Part shown: piece after piece, positions 46,001 through 56,429 of the stretch
Position numbering within the stretch: position 1 is the first letter of the stretch
Layout of the letters: the number at the start of each line of letters is the position of its first letter
NCBI GenBank assembly: GCA_029204225.1
Contig: CM055094.1
Coordinates: forward strand, 15,194,928 to 15,252,927
Direction of reading: 5' to 3'
DNA from: Diphasiastrum complanatum
Lineage: Eukaryota > Streptophyta > Lycopodiopsida > Lycopodiales > Lycopodiaceae
Length of the DNA: 58,000 nucleotides
The notes under the pieces: model-generated
What the model was told of the DNA's origin: nothing
What the model saw: the letters and a program-made list of their open reading frames with translations, nothing else
The model's database searches: none
Position numbers and translations under genes: made by a program

Positions 46001-49000
46001 AGACAATTTCATCATTGTACTGCAGTTTGCATTCTTTCTATTGTTGCTTGATGGAGGCCTTTTGGTTACTAGATAACCATCAATTGTCTCAAGACTTATT
46101 TCTAATGGCCAAAAGACCGACATGTTCTACTTTGCTTATACGTCTTTCTTTTGTGACCGCAACAAGTATTCCAAGGGTAAGAACGCATGACTATTGCAAT
46201 ATTGGCCTGTTCGTCATTGCCAATGAACAAATATTTCTATGGACTTCTGGGCCTTCCTCAAACATGAGGAATTGTGGCATGCGCAAATGCTCCAACCAAT
46301 CTCACTTTATTCTTGTACGTTGCGCAAGCACATTAGAGTCGTGAGCATGTGTTTCCTTGTATAAAATTTCTGGTTGCATGGACATCCACGCTCTCTTTAC
46401 TTCAAAGTTTTGAGTAAAGCTTTTGCATATTTTGGACATTCAAGTAGTGATGGACATACCAGATCACTTAGCAAGAGATGGGTAATCAAAGGTTCTTAAT
46501 AGGAATTTATACGACTATGTGATGCATTTGGTATCAACCATCCCAGATTTGGATCAACACTTATTTGAGTAGAGCTATAACAACTTTGTTAGTAGCAGTC
46601 TTACTTTTTCTATTGGCACTTCGCCACATACCAGCTTTACAACCTATTTTATCTATATTAGTATTAGCTTCTTTGATTGAGCCTGTAACCTTGGCCGAGG
46701 TAGATTCTTCCTTGTATTTTGAGACCTCTGTTTAAAGTTGTCCAAGCTGATTTTTAGATATCACTTTTGAGAACCCATCTATAGACTACCTTCCATCTTT
46801 CTCTACCAACGTTGGGTGGCTTGGCTCTCTTGTTTTGAGGTTTAGATTTCCTGTTTCAAATATTGTGTTCTCCCCCATTACGTGGAGAATGGCAAATTTC
46901 AAGACCTAGCTATGTGATATCTTAATCACTATAGAAGGCACACCATGAAAGCGAGAGAAGCTAGCTATGAAGGCTTGAAGAAAACATCAAACACATAAGA
47001 AGTGTTTAAGCTCCTCACACTAGGAATCTGAAAGCAGCTCAAGTGGTTTGTTAAAAAGATAGAAGTCGTGGAGCTCGAGTACATGTATGGGAAAGTATGA
47101 GGACTGAGTCCTTCAATCTTAACACCCCAGGCACAATAATGTTTGGAAATGACTATAACACAAGCAATAGAAGAAAGTATGCACTAGAGAAACAACAAGG
47201 ATGTACATTCAATAGAAGAGAGGAAGACACTTCATCAAAAGATCTAAAGATCAAATAACTTGACTTCCAACGACATTAATGGATACAACAGGATGCAGAA
47301 CAAAGGAAGGAAATTGTAACAAATGTGTTTCGAAACTTACATCTGCAAGTCTATAATCCTACTCCAAAATTCTTTATGCATTTAAAGCTACTTGAGTAGG
47401 ACATTTATTTGGAGTGTTTGAATGATTTTCTCCATTGAAATACATATGATTGGATAACAATTCATCTCTTTGTCCTTGGAGTAAATAAAGCACAACATAA
47501 GTCCTGCTTTGTGCATATGACAACTGACAACCAACAACCGACTACCCAAACCTAGAACACCTTAAAAAATAGACTACGATTTACGAACTCAGATTGACTT
47601 AGTAGCAGCATGGAACTACCCTATTAAATGTCTACACATAAAGCCCAAAAGGCTCAGGGTCATAAAACGATGTCCATCTTAATTTCAAATCCCTGCCAAA
47701 TTCAATATTCTCCTATGGACAAGCACTCTTCAACTTCATAATCACATGAAAATTTCTAAACCATAAAAATCCTTGCATGCAAAGGTCTGAGGTTGTTCAT
47801 CAAGTCAGACTTCCGACTTCTACTTATCCAAAATTCTTTTATTATTTGAGAATATCTTTTGAAATATTCACAAATGAAAGACATATCAAATGAGGTCGTA
47901 AGTTCAGATTAAAAACATTACATTCTGTAACCGAACAAACTTTTGTTGTTGATCCCTGGCAATTTCTGTCTGTTCTCCCAAAGCTGCTTGTAATCTCCAA
48001 ACCTACATCACAACAAACATGCCTAGATATCCAACCATTCCTCCAATATTTCAAAGTCCAGAAGAACCTAATCATCAAACCCTGTGTGCCTATTTAAGTT
48101 TGATGTTTACCTCTTCAGTGAGATCCTTTTTTGCCATTTTTCTGATGACTTCGGGCGGAGGCCCTGTGAATGTGCTGTACCTGTCAAAATGATGCCATTT
48201 CCTTCTTAGCATTCCCAATACAATCATATGCACAGAAATGATCGGCTCCAAATAAGTCACCAGACTGGAGAACAAATTCTTATGGCAATGATGGGAGTGA
48301 TAAGCAGTTAAGACTGCCTAGAACTGGACATAAAAAGGTATGGCTAGCATAAAATACCACACAAAGTCTCCAACACCATGCAAAGGTTTAACAAAATCAA
48401 TCTCCTACTTTGGCTTATTGTCTAGCTAATCTAGGAAATCTTACAACTGGATAAAATGAATGAAATATTCCTTGGCTGGTGATGGGAGAAAGCAAGTAAT
48501 GACTCCTGTTGTGAGGTCAACTTAAAGAAGCTCTTGCAACATCCACTCTACTGATGGGCATTTCCAAATGAAAACTCAAGGATGGTAAGACTAGACCAGA
48601 ACCATCAAAACACTGAAGGTTTTGCAGTATGTCAAAAGTCTTGCTATGTTCTCAATTCCCCTGCTTATCAAAATCCTCCTTTCAGATAACACCAATGAAT
48701 GAGGCTACAGATTCAAATAGAATGGCTACCTGATTTAGCTTTTCTTCTTATAAGATTCAGAGCCTTTTACTTGATCACTTTAGCTTAATAGAGTGTTACT
48801 AGCATTATCCTAATTCACCTGCTTGAGTTTTATTGTATGCAACATAAGACAAAGACGAGTCGTCCGAATAATACCCAGATGAGTCATCAACCAGAAGACA
48901 AACTTGCTCCTCCCTGCTTTTTTCATCAATTGACCACCATCCAAGAAATCTGAACAGAAATACAAGACAAAGCCATTTGTTACCAGCATTCTTAATGGGC

Positions 49001-49245
49001 TTGCTGAACATCCAAATGTGATTGCAAATGTAAACTCGCCTGGAACCATGGTGGAGAAAGCTGAAACAGTCATGAGCCCTGGAAATAAAAACTGAAGGTC
49101 TTTCTGGCTCATCTCTTATGTGCATCAACAAGCAGACTTTTTCCAGGACACGCAAAAGTGCAAAGAAAATGGCTACCCCCTGAATCAGTAGAAGTGGTCC
49201 AAATATCAAGACCAATGGAATGTGCCTTGCCTTGGCCGGGGTCCC
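43017..49245 (-). CDS. Tmemb_185A/RING membrane protein, C-terminal six exons
   Basis: Plant proteins of this family (Arabidopsis At1g73950/At1g68820 type) have many membrane helices followed by a cytosolic C3HC4 RING and are predicted E3 ubiquitin ligases. Exons in order: 49245-49040 (GTPAKARHIPLVLIFGPLLL, a membrane helix, then SRAHDCFSFLHHG), 48949-48875 (FLGWWSIDEKSREEQ), 48180-48111 (YSTFTGPPPEVIRKM), 48002-47922 (VWRLQAALGEQTEIARDQQQ), 43339-43260 (EKVLCRVCFEREI, LLPCRHRTLC) and 43095-43017 (CSEKCMHCPICRG, ending MPVFDV). All phases match and no stop interrupts 196 codons. Acceptors are AG; donors are GT except a GC donor at 49039-49038 (90-bp GC-AG intron). The long intron is 4.6 kb. 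Exons for the N-terminal half were not found and should lie right of 49245 or beyond the window. This is the only host gene that looks functional here. Confidence 0.88.
44014..44117. repeat. GC-rich palindromic repeat, copy 2 (inverted)
   Basis: The reverse complement of 44030-44110 matches 29440-29514 through GTTGCCCCCCAAAC, GGGGGGCTAC and GTTTCTCGGGG. It lies inside the 4.6-kb intron of the RING gene, next to text (43900-43960) that looks like part of a retroelement. Confidence 0.9.
44977..45312 (+). other. Short open frame upstream of the H3-like sequence
   Basis: A 111-codon frame in the same register as the H3-like sequence, separated from it by one TAG (45310-45312). Nothing in it is recognisable (MASCPERRPRIQVSSMLTHV from about 45109). 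It may be non-coding. Confidence 0.25.
45313..45735 (+). pseudogene. Histone H3-fold sequence, CENH3-like retrocopy
   Basis: The last ~88 codons (45469-45735) align end to end with the histone H3 fold: alpha-N (QICYYQNNTGLVLPRAPL), alpha-1 (ICVHKEKIDDC), a loop 1 one residue longer than canonical H3 (TLGLRVPS), alpha-2 (EAVFALQEAVEARLVSLFED), then NLCAMHAKQVTLMPKD and a short basic end (IRMRRK). A longer loop 1, VTLM in place of VTIM and the non-canonical tail point to the centromeric variant CENH3. Family arginines appear as Cys (TGC, TGT) and Gln (CAA), each one CpG transition from an Arg codon, as in methylated decaying DNA. The N-tail is basic but not alignable; an ATG in good context (CCACCATGGC, 45411) opens another frame that stops after 11 codons. 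No intron interrupts the fold. It is antisense within the RING-gene intron. Confidence 0.72.
45736..47921. other. Remainder of the 4.6-kb intron
   Basis: No convincing gene on either strand. Short frames (for example plus 46015-46344) have no recognised domain. Confidence 0.45.
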
Positions 49246-49969
49246 CTAAACAAGAAATGTAAGAAAATCACTAAGTGAAACCCAATATGCCACCAGCAGT
49301 TCACTCTATAATAAAAAGCCACAGAAATAACAAATGCATCAATCAGCAATTCGCATAGAACAGACACATTTACAATTGAATATAGTCAATCACTCATGCC
49401 AAAGCAGTATTGCTCAGTTTTTGATATAAAATTAAGAAATACGTATTTTTTTACAAAAAAAAAAAAAACCATATCCTGTCTATTCTGTCTGTTGACTCTA
49501 TTCTACCTTAACAAAACACATTAGCAGGGGTCTGTTCATCTCCTTAGGCGTTGTTTCAGATCTTTCGGATGAACTGAAGCTTTGTGTTTTCGGATGGGGG
49601 CCAACGAGATCAGGATGAGAATAACAGCCATCTCTGATTATATTGCATGCATCCCATTTCTGGGTGGAAGACCTACGTCAGCCATCAGCAAGTGTTCATT
49701 CCTCAAACTGAAAATACTGTTAACTTTCAAATACAACCCATGGAACTTACTTCATGAGTAAAAGTTTCTTGAGCTAAAATAAAAATAAATTCCAGATGCA
49801 AGTGTCCCTCCACAGAATTTACCTGCCCGGTAACCCATGAAAATCGATAACCAGAAAGTTACAGGCCCATAAAGATTTGACTGCTGGTAGATCTTTTAGT
49901 TTTGTGAATCAAGATATCATAAAAAATGATGCATGAAAACCATTTACAACCCATCATATGATCATTTTG
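49246..49969. other. Presumed upstream intron, no exon recognised
   Basis: Minus-strand sequence above the first identified exon. A short open stretch with a good donor (about 49823-49880) was examined but does not match the RING family. Contains a 14-base poly(A) run at about 49455. Confidence 0.4.
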
Positions 49970-50546
49970 TGTAAGAGCAATTGATATTCTCGCTCAATAC
50001 CTGAGCAGGTGTACCTTAGCAGGAGTTTCTGAGGAAGGCAGCAGCTAGGAGCGGCAGTATCTGAGGCAGCAGGACAGGTCTGATCTGAGGCACCATCAAT
50101 CAGATAAACAGGATCTGCACAGGCTGTTTCTGGACAGGTCTCTATTGGACAGGTCACTACTGGACAGGCTGTATGAAGTTACTAGTTCTACTAGCACTCA
50201 CTCAAAACCAAGCATAGAGAGAATTCAGATCATAGGAGAATTGAGCAATGCTCTAGCATATTGGAATAATTGTGGTGGGGCGCCAGCCTACTTAAATAGT
50301 TTCTCTAATCAATGAGAAAAGCTAAGAGCCTAAAGCAAATAGCAAAATAGCAAAAGCTAATTGCTATAATTACTCCCAAGATGAATTTCTAAGTACTAAA
50401 TAGATCCTAATTTAGTGGTAGTGCGCCCACCTACATGCATAAGCCTTAAAAAACGAATTTACTATAAATAGAATGGCCCCTATAATAGCACGCAGGCATG
50501 GCCAAACTATCATTAAGGGGTATCAAATAAACATTAATTTCTAACA
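49970..50546 (-). repeat. Copia LTR, minus strand
   Basis: Minus-strand TGTTAGAAATT...GCTCTTACA, 577 bp, preceded by the purine tract CATTAAGGGGGAG (50547-50559). Contains several GGACAGGTC-type short repeats (50068-50170). It lies in the presumed upstream intron of the RING gene. Confidence 0.8.
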
Positions 50547-50573
50547 CTCCCCCTTAATGTTTATCTTCGGATT

Positions 50574-50763
50574 GGAGTGTGGAATTGTGCTGGTATCCAC
50601 TCATTTTCTACGGTAGGGGACCTTGTTGATTTCATTACAGGGAGAGATATATTATTCTTCATGGAGACACACGAGAGCCCGGAGCAAGGACTTCCTTCAT
50701 TTCCTGTGTATAGATGGGACTCAGTATTCCGACGAGAGACTAGATCTGCCAGCGGCCGAGGTC
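50574..50763 (+). pseudogene. LINE endonuclease N-terminal fragment
   Basis: Plus-strand VWNCAGIHSFSTVGDLVDFI, then RDILFFMETHESPEQGLPSF and YRWDSVFRRETRSASGRG. This is the start of a LINE apurinic endonuclease (N at WNCAGI, catalytic Glu in ETH). It stops abruptly at about 50763, where antisense Copia RT begins. It sits between that RT and the Copia purine tract. Confidence 0.72.
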
Positions 50764-51050
50764 CAATGAATCTGCTTAGGTTTAGCCATAAACTGACTAA
50801 CCACACTCACAACACAAGCAATATCTAGTCTCGTAGTAGTTAGATAGATTTAGCTTCCAACAAGCTTTCTATATAACGTTTCATCTACATCCTGATCTTT
50901 CTCAACTTTAGTAAGCTTACATCCACTATCATATGGTGTAGAAATAGGCTTGCACTCTAGCATATTGAACTTTTCAAGAAGTTCATGAGCATACTTAGAT
51001 TGAGAAATAAATAGCCCTTGTGCTACTCTTCAGTTTCACATAGTTCCTCT
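50764..51050 (-). pseudogene. Copia RT fragment
   Basis: Minus strand 51010 downward: ISQSKYAHELLEKFNMLECK, PISTPYDSGCKLTK, DETLYRKLVGS, a TAA, then IYLTTTRLDIACVVSVVSQF and AKPKQIHW, a normal late-RT segment. RNase H is missing; LINE endonuclease sequence takes its place before the purine tract and LTR at 49970-50559. Confidence 0.8.
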
Positions 51051-52310
51051 TGACAAAGCAAGACTAAACCCTTTGAAGCCTTTATTCATATTCCAACAAG
51101 GTAAAATAAAGCTAAAAAGTAAAATACAATATTGAAAAGCACCATAAAGCATAACCACTTTCAAAATGCCCAGCTGGTACCTGCCACCATCCCACAACAC
51201 AAAACTGCATGAGTTAGTACAGTGGGGAAGACAGGTGTCATAGCTGAACGTTAGTTGTTATCCATGTCCAAAAGAAGCTATACCACTTAACAACATAAAT
51301 AGCATTTTAAAACATAGTCCACTCTTCCCAAACGGTAGAATGTTTTTTAGCGATAGGCCACGCCCTAGCATTACCGCATCAGGGCTTGTGCCATGCTGAT
51401 CAGTTTATGGCCATTGGTCCATATCAGTTTATATTGTTTTGTGCAAGATTATGAATAGTTTTTACCGTATATATTGTATCTCGCTAATAGATATGGTGTG
51501 GACAAGTGTGCTGGTATTAGGGCAAATCCATGCCATTCTAATCCATTGACTATTGTTTCGGAAAACAAGTCATGCACTGCTGTCCATACTCCTGAGCATA
51601 TCCATGCTTTCCAGGATAATTATTGAAAACCTTGCCAATGAACAGCATTTAAGTCATCATTATCAGAGTGTTAAACTGGTTATGAAAGGATAGATGCTAG
51701 AAAGTAGGAAAAGAAGTATTTAAGCATATAAAGTCTTTACTAGTCATAGACAATTGATTATATTCATAAAACAAAGGCATCTTCCATTTGGACGTAAGTA
51801 GATTATGCACAAACTGAATTTTGTTTTGAGAAATCATACTTGGATGATCGCAGATGTGTTATCTTGTGAGGATGCCATATTAATCCCTCGAGTGCTTTTG
51901 TTTTCTTTAGAATCAAATCATTAATAAAGTTGTTGTCAAATAAGGTATTTTCATCCTTGTTTAGAAGCAAAAATCAAAGTATCAAAGACAGCCAAACAAC
52001 AATTGCTATATCGAGTAGGAGCAAAAGCTATATGTATGTACCTGTGCAGGCGCTTATTGATAAATGGTTCGAAACTGAACCTAACCCAAAAAGAAGGCTG
52101 TAGTAATAATCGATGCTACAAGATGTACATGTTCTCTCCCTTAGTGATTCAATACTAGTATCTTCTTTGAAGTAGGAACTAGTAGAAAGTATGCTAGTAG
52201 CCTGACAGATACGTGAGAGACAGCAAAGAGCTTTGTGTATGTTGTATCATCAATAAAAGCAGAAAGTGCAAGATTCTGAGTTGTAGTTCCGTATGATAGA
52301 ATGAAAATAA
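51051..52310. other. No gene seen
   Basis: AT-rich, with no readable domain on either strand. A minus-strand splice-donor-like site near 51205 was noted but belongs to no recognised exon. Confidence 0.4.
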
Positions 52311-52712
52311 GTGTTGGTCCATCGCTGGACTTATGAGTGACCTTTCAAAACTCAGTAGACAGCTGAACAGACAGCCTATCCATCGCTGGACAATGGTGTT
52401 TGTTATATGTAATTGTTAGCAAAAGACATCACTCACATATATGAAATGGTGAGTTGATCATAAACCACATTCATTGCAAACTTATGCATGCTCCATCGCT
52501 GTATTTGTAAAAGCACTAGTCCATCGCTGGACAGCGGACTGTTTTTAACATGTTATAAACCAAAAAAAATTTCATGATCCATCGACAGCGGACTATAATG
52601 CTTTAAAAATGAGCCACAATTTTGAGCATGATCCATCGTTGGTCCAGCGCTGGAAAGCGGATTAGTTTTTCACAAAAATACACCAAAAGCTGGAGTATGA
52701 TCCATCGTTGGC
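52311..52712. repeat. Dispersed TCCATCGCTGGAC repeat cluster
   Basis: About seven degenerate copies of TCCATCGCTGGACAGCGGACT, each separated by 40-110 bases, at about 52316, 52379, 52492, 52520, 52579, 52635 and 52701. One copy reads GGTCCAGCGCTGGA, holding the 12-base palindrome TCCAGCGCTGGA. No known family recognised. Confidence 0.7.
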
Positions 52713-53096
52713 TGGGATCATCAACAATGAAAGAGATGCTATGATCCTTATTGTGTAGTGAGGATACATCCTACTCACAACAAAGAAATGAAACAAGCTA
52801 CATACCGTATAGTAGAAACTGACGAACCCGAGCTTGATAGGGCACACTTTCTGCAGTGAGCAGATTGCCAGACTCTCTTCACATTGTATTGTGGAGAAAC
52901 ATCGGTCGAGAGCAGGTAATATATAGTGGCCCGTGAGGAAGCTTCGTGGAAGAGCTCATTCAACAAAAATTGGTGGGAAATTTTTGAATAGCGCAATAAA
53001 TGTTAGGGTGGCAAAAGTTTGGGACCTTTAGATTAGGTCTTTTTTTTGGTTTTTGATTTGATAAGGGGAGGCGCCTTAAGGTAAAGAAGAATCCAT

Positions 53097-53097
<1 letters not shown>
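52713..53097. other. No gene seen
   Basis: A minus-strand open frame 52996-52775 ends near a good splice donor (ACG|GTATGT), but its product matches nothing I know. Confidence 0.35.

Positions 53098-53149
<52 letters not shown>
53098..53149. repeat. (GA)26 microsatellite, tail of LINE copy 2
   Basis: On the minus strand it is a (CT)n tail directly after the LINE end ...GACGTTAATAAAG, as at the window start. Confidence 0.92.
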
Positions 53150-53152
<3 letters not shown>

Positions 53153-54391
53153 TATTAACGTCTTTTCCATGCTGAAAGGTGTATAAGACGAGCAAGTACA
53201 TCCGATAAGATGGAAAAAAGACGGATCAGTGCCGTCAAAACAATCTAACTAAAACCAAACTAACTAAGAAGAGAGTGATATAACCAGGATTATATGGTAC
53301 GTGTCTTCAACTGGACATCTCTTCATTTGTCTAACTCAAACTCTATCTCAAAATGAAAACTCTCATTAACTATAGGCTTACGATCCACAAATCTGATAAT
53401 GCCATCACAACATATAAGCCGTTTGCCAGTTGATAGAGCTTCTTGTCTTGCCTTCTTACGTTCTTGGACTTGGATGAAAGTAAGATCTTCGCCCAAATAG
53501 ATTTTGGTATCACGCAGTTTAGATCGTTTCCCTAAAACTTCGCGCCGGTAGGACACTGGCTGTCGGTGTCGTCGTTGCTGCCGTGTCCGTCTGGGCTGGG
53601 GCCTAATGGCTGATTGTCTCTCTGGTCGTCGACATGGTCGCTGCTGCCGATGCATAGAAGAATCTGGAATCTCGGCCTCTCCATCTGAATCGTCGGATCT
53701 TTGTCTCCGACGGGATATGCACTCACTGATGCTCAATTGTACCAAGGAGTGTGTATCAATATCTAGTCTCCCCCTCAAGTTTGACATCTCCCGGATCATC
53801 AGTGCTACACATCTGGGGTCCTCATAGGATAGCAAGGTAGAAAATGTCACTGGGTGCTCTCTGAATAAGCAGTAGTACCTCCCCTGAATCTCATAGTATC
53901 TGAAGAGGAAATGTGATTCGTCCTCAATCTCATGCATAGAACACATGTTACAAAGTCGGTCCTCTCGTGGGGTGCCACTGTATCTGCCGGTCTCAATGGC
54001 CAGCTGATGTGAAGAAACCCGAAACTGATCCATCTCTATCCGTAATCTGTGTGATATACTCCTCAGCAAGTAACCAGATAGTATGGGTTAGCCAGTTGGA
54101 TCAAGAGATAGAAAATGTGTACGATAGATATCACTCTTGGTCCCCAATGGACCCTGCCAGGTGATATGAAGATATGATCTGTAGAGGAGGCTTTTGATGT
54201 ACTGATGAGTGCCCGCAGGTAGGTCAGTGATCTGGATACCCAATGTGGAGAGGAGACGACAAGCCTGAGAATACCATGAGAAAAGGTGTCCCCCTAAGTG
54301 TAGGCGCCGGGATGAGGATAGGGCCGCAACAACATAGTGTGTACCCTCGTCCTAAAGATCATCCAGCCTCTGTATAAAAGTCACAATATGG
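53150..54391 (-). mobile_element. LINE copy 2, 5'-truncated, chimeric
   Basis: Minus-strand element running from the inverted repeat at 54391 through the ORF2 C-terminus, then a piece of ORF1, a 3' untranslated region shared with copy 1 and the (CT)26 tail. The reverse transcriptase and endonuclease parts are absent by 5' truncation. Confidence 0.8.
53323..54391 (-). pseudogene. LINE ORF2 C-terminus fused to ORF1 C-terminal domain
   Basis: From 54391 downward: IEALFHIVTFIQRLDDL, stop, THYVVAALSSSRRLHLGGHL, HQYIKSLLYRSYLHITWQG, stop, then the 248-codon open frame 54069-53323. It starts with SHQLAIETGRYSGTPREDRL and the LINE zinc motif CNMC...ESHFLFRY, in which the last Cys is Tyr. An Arg/Gln-rich stretch follows. 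From about 53556 the frame continues as ORF1 CTD (YRREVLGKRSKL, DTKIYLGEDLTFIQVQERKK), about 75% identical by eye to copy 1 (residues near 440-234). Domains of two separate LINE proteins are thus joined in one frame. Two in-frame stops upstream mean it is not a working ORF2. Confidence 0.78.
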
Positions 54392-54455
54392 AATAAGGCC
54401 TCAATCTGAATGGGGGGGACCGCGAACTCCGCCCCATTCAGATTGAGGCCTTATT
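54392..54455. repeat. 24-bp perfect inverted repeat at a LINE-LINE junction
   Basis: Arms 54392-54415 and 54432-54455 are exact reverse complements with a 16-base spacer. On the minus strand the outer arm is native ORF2 coding sequence at the start of copy 2 (IEALF); the other arm forms the end of copy 3, in place of a (CT)n tail. Confidence 0.95.
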
Positions 54456-55489
54456 AATGTCTTTTCCATGCCAAAAGGCATATAAGACTAGTAAATGTAC
54501 ATGTCAAGTATGTGGGAATGGTGGGAGCGTATGAAACATCTCCGAAACAGTAACGAAAGAAACAACATATCTAAATATTATAAACTAAAATAAATGAGAT
54601 GAGATACAACTGAGCATAAGTGCTACTGATTGTCAAAAATGAGGTATAGCATTGTCATCGTGTCCTACTGGTGCTATAGAACGATGTGATACGAGCTACA
54701 ACATGAGGTAACTCTGGTAGCCGCTGACGTCGTCTAGGAGGATGAGATGTGTACCTCCTAGTGATAGGTCGGATAACTGATTATGAGTGTTGCACTGTCT
54801 TTGAATAGCTATGTCGTCATCGTCATCATCATCACCAGACTCTGGGTCCAGTCGTAGTCTTCTCTCAGAGAAGAAAGAGGTAATCGAATGTTGAGAGCTG
54901 AGATAACTCTGCTGACCTATTTGACATAGATCTCGTCGTAGTAGGAACATCTCTCGTATCATAAGTGCAACACAGCGGTAGTCCTCATATGCTATGAGTG
55001 ATCGTAGTGTGGTGGGCATGCCGCAAAACAAGTAGTAGTATCTCCCTCGAATCTCATAGTTACAAGGCACCTGAAGATAAAATGCTCCTCAGACTCCACC
55101 TCACCCAAAGAACATAGCTGGCAGATTTGCTCCTCTCTCGGAATATCGTGGAACCTCCCGGTCTCAATAGCCAATTGATGTGATGATACGCAAAGCTGGC
55201 CCAATGTGAATCTAAGGTTGTGTGACAGCCCCAAGTCCAAACACTGTGGCAAAACTGAGAACCCTGTTATGTCTACATCGATGAAATGAGTCTGATAATG
55301 GTTGGGCTTAATCTGCAGCTGTCATCTCCATGTACGATCAAGATATGCCCCATATAAAAAGCGTCTGATATACTGGTGAGTACTCAAGGAAAGATTCATA
55401 ATGCAGATACCAAATGACTCAAGGAGGAGGTGGAATGCCTAAGAAAACCATGACACTTGTAGCCCTGAACATGAAGAGAATGTGAAGAA
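54451..55489 (-). mobile_element. LINE copy 3, ORF2 C-terminus and 3' end
   Basis: Ends on the minus strand with GTCTTATATGCCTTTTGGCATGGAAAAGACATTAATAA, the terminal motif shared with copies 1 and 2, but its 3' untranslated region is otherwise different. Left without a (CT)n tail. Homology to copy 2 ORF2 continues to about 55489, where it is cut by the hAT element. Confidence 0.78.
54696..55489 (-). pseudogene. LINE ORF2 C-terminal domain
   Basis: Minus strand 55489 downward: SSHSLHVQGYKCHG (aligned with SSRRLHLGGHLFSW of copy 2), a frameshift, STHQYIRRFLYGAYLDRTWR, a stop, FSVLPQCLDLGLSHNLRF, VSSHQLAIETGRFHDIPREE and the complete zinc motif CQLC...SEEHFIFRC. After a frameshift near 55065 it reads YEIRGRYYYLFCG, CVALMIREM and an acidic tail (ESGDDDDDDDIA), ending at 54696. 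This shows what the normal ORF2 end looks like, in contrast to copy 2. Confidence 0.78.
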
Positions 55490-55751
55490 CAATGTTTTGA
55501 GGGCTCGTTTCATACGTCGTTTCGAAACGCGTTCGAAACGCGTTTGAAACGACTGGTTCTGGTTCGAAACGGAATTTTCTTTTAGGGTTTTTTTTTTTTT
55601 TGAATGTGTTTTTGAGGGTTCATGAGAATGCTCTAGAGAATGCAATTCAAGAGGAGAAGCTGTAGTATCAGGATTCAGTATGTGGTCACTGCCAACTGGT
55701 CACGACTCAGTGCTCACTTGACACTTTCCTCAGTCAATTGTTGATATTGTC

Positions 55752-56200
55752 ACCATTCATCATACATATTACAGTCTCAATTTTCAAACATCCAGGAACT
55801 TCCAAAAATTGAAAGTTTAAACAGTAAAGTTACAAACTAATAACTATTATCTATAGAAGTTAGAACTTTCAACTTTCAGCTTACTACTTACTACTTGGTA
55901 CTTAGAAGTTACTAGTTACTACTTACAAGTTTGAAGTTACAAGTTACAACTTACAAATTACAAATTACAATGCACTGACCAGTGACCACTAACTTGGAAG
56001 TAACTTCAAGTTGGCAGTGGGCACTAAGTTCTAACTTCTAAGTAGTAAGTAATAAGTTCTAACTAGTATTAAGTAATAAGTAACTACTAACAATTTTGAA
56101 TTTACAAATCAGACTTCAGTGAATCACAAATTACAATTCAAGAGCCAAAAGTTTAAACTTTAAAGTTTAAAGTGAACTATAAAAGCAATGATGCTATCAA
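55752..56200. repeat. Low-complexity ACTTACAAATTACAA tract
   Basis: Loosely tandem runs of AAGTTACTA, ACTTACAA and AAATTACAA. Similar text recurs at 56735-56810, 57060-57130 and 57540-57740, inside the introns of the hAT gene, so it appears to be a feature of this element. Confidence 0.7.
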
Positions 56201-56429
56201 TAATCATGCTGCATAAATAACAAGAGTGTCAAGCGTGGCCTCGGCCCTCAAGGCTCAAGCCTGAGGCCCCATGAGTCTGAAGTCAACTGTCATATGTAAA
56301 CAGTAATATGTATAATTACTATGCTAGAGCCCTCAGCTTAGAGTATGCCACTAATAACTATCATCTATGATCTATGCTGAGCAGTGAGTACTGAGCAGTG
56401 AGTGCCCCCCCCCAATGCCCATCCAGGCT

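Noticed and set aside
49823-49880. Possible exon of the RING gene (minus strand, acceptor CCAGCAG, donor CAG|GTAAAT)
   Set aside because: The translation does not match the family segment expected before GTPAKARHIP in any frame.
52775-52996. Minus-strand open frame ending at a good splice donor, considered as a first exon
   Set aside because: No similarity to the N-terminus of the membrane-RING family and no other gene to join it to.
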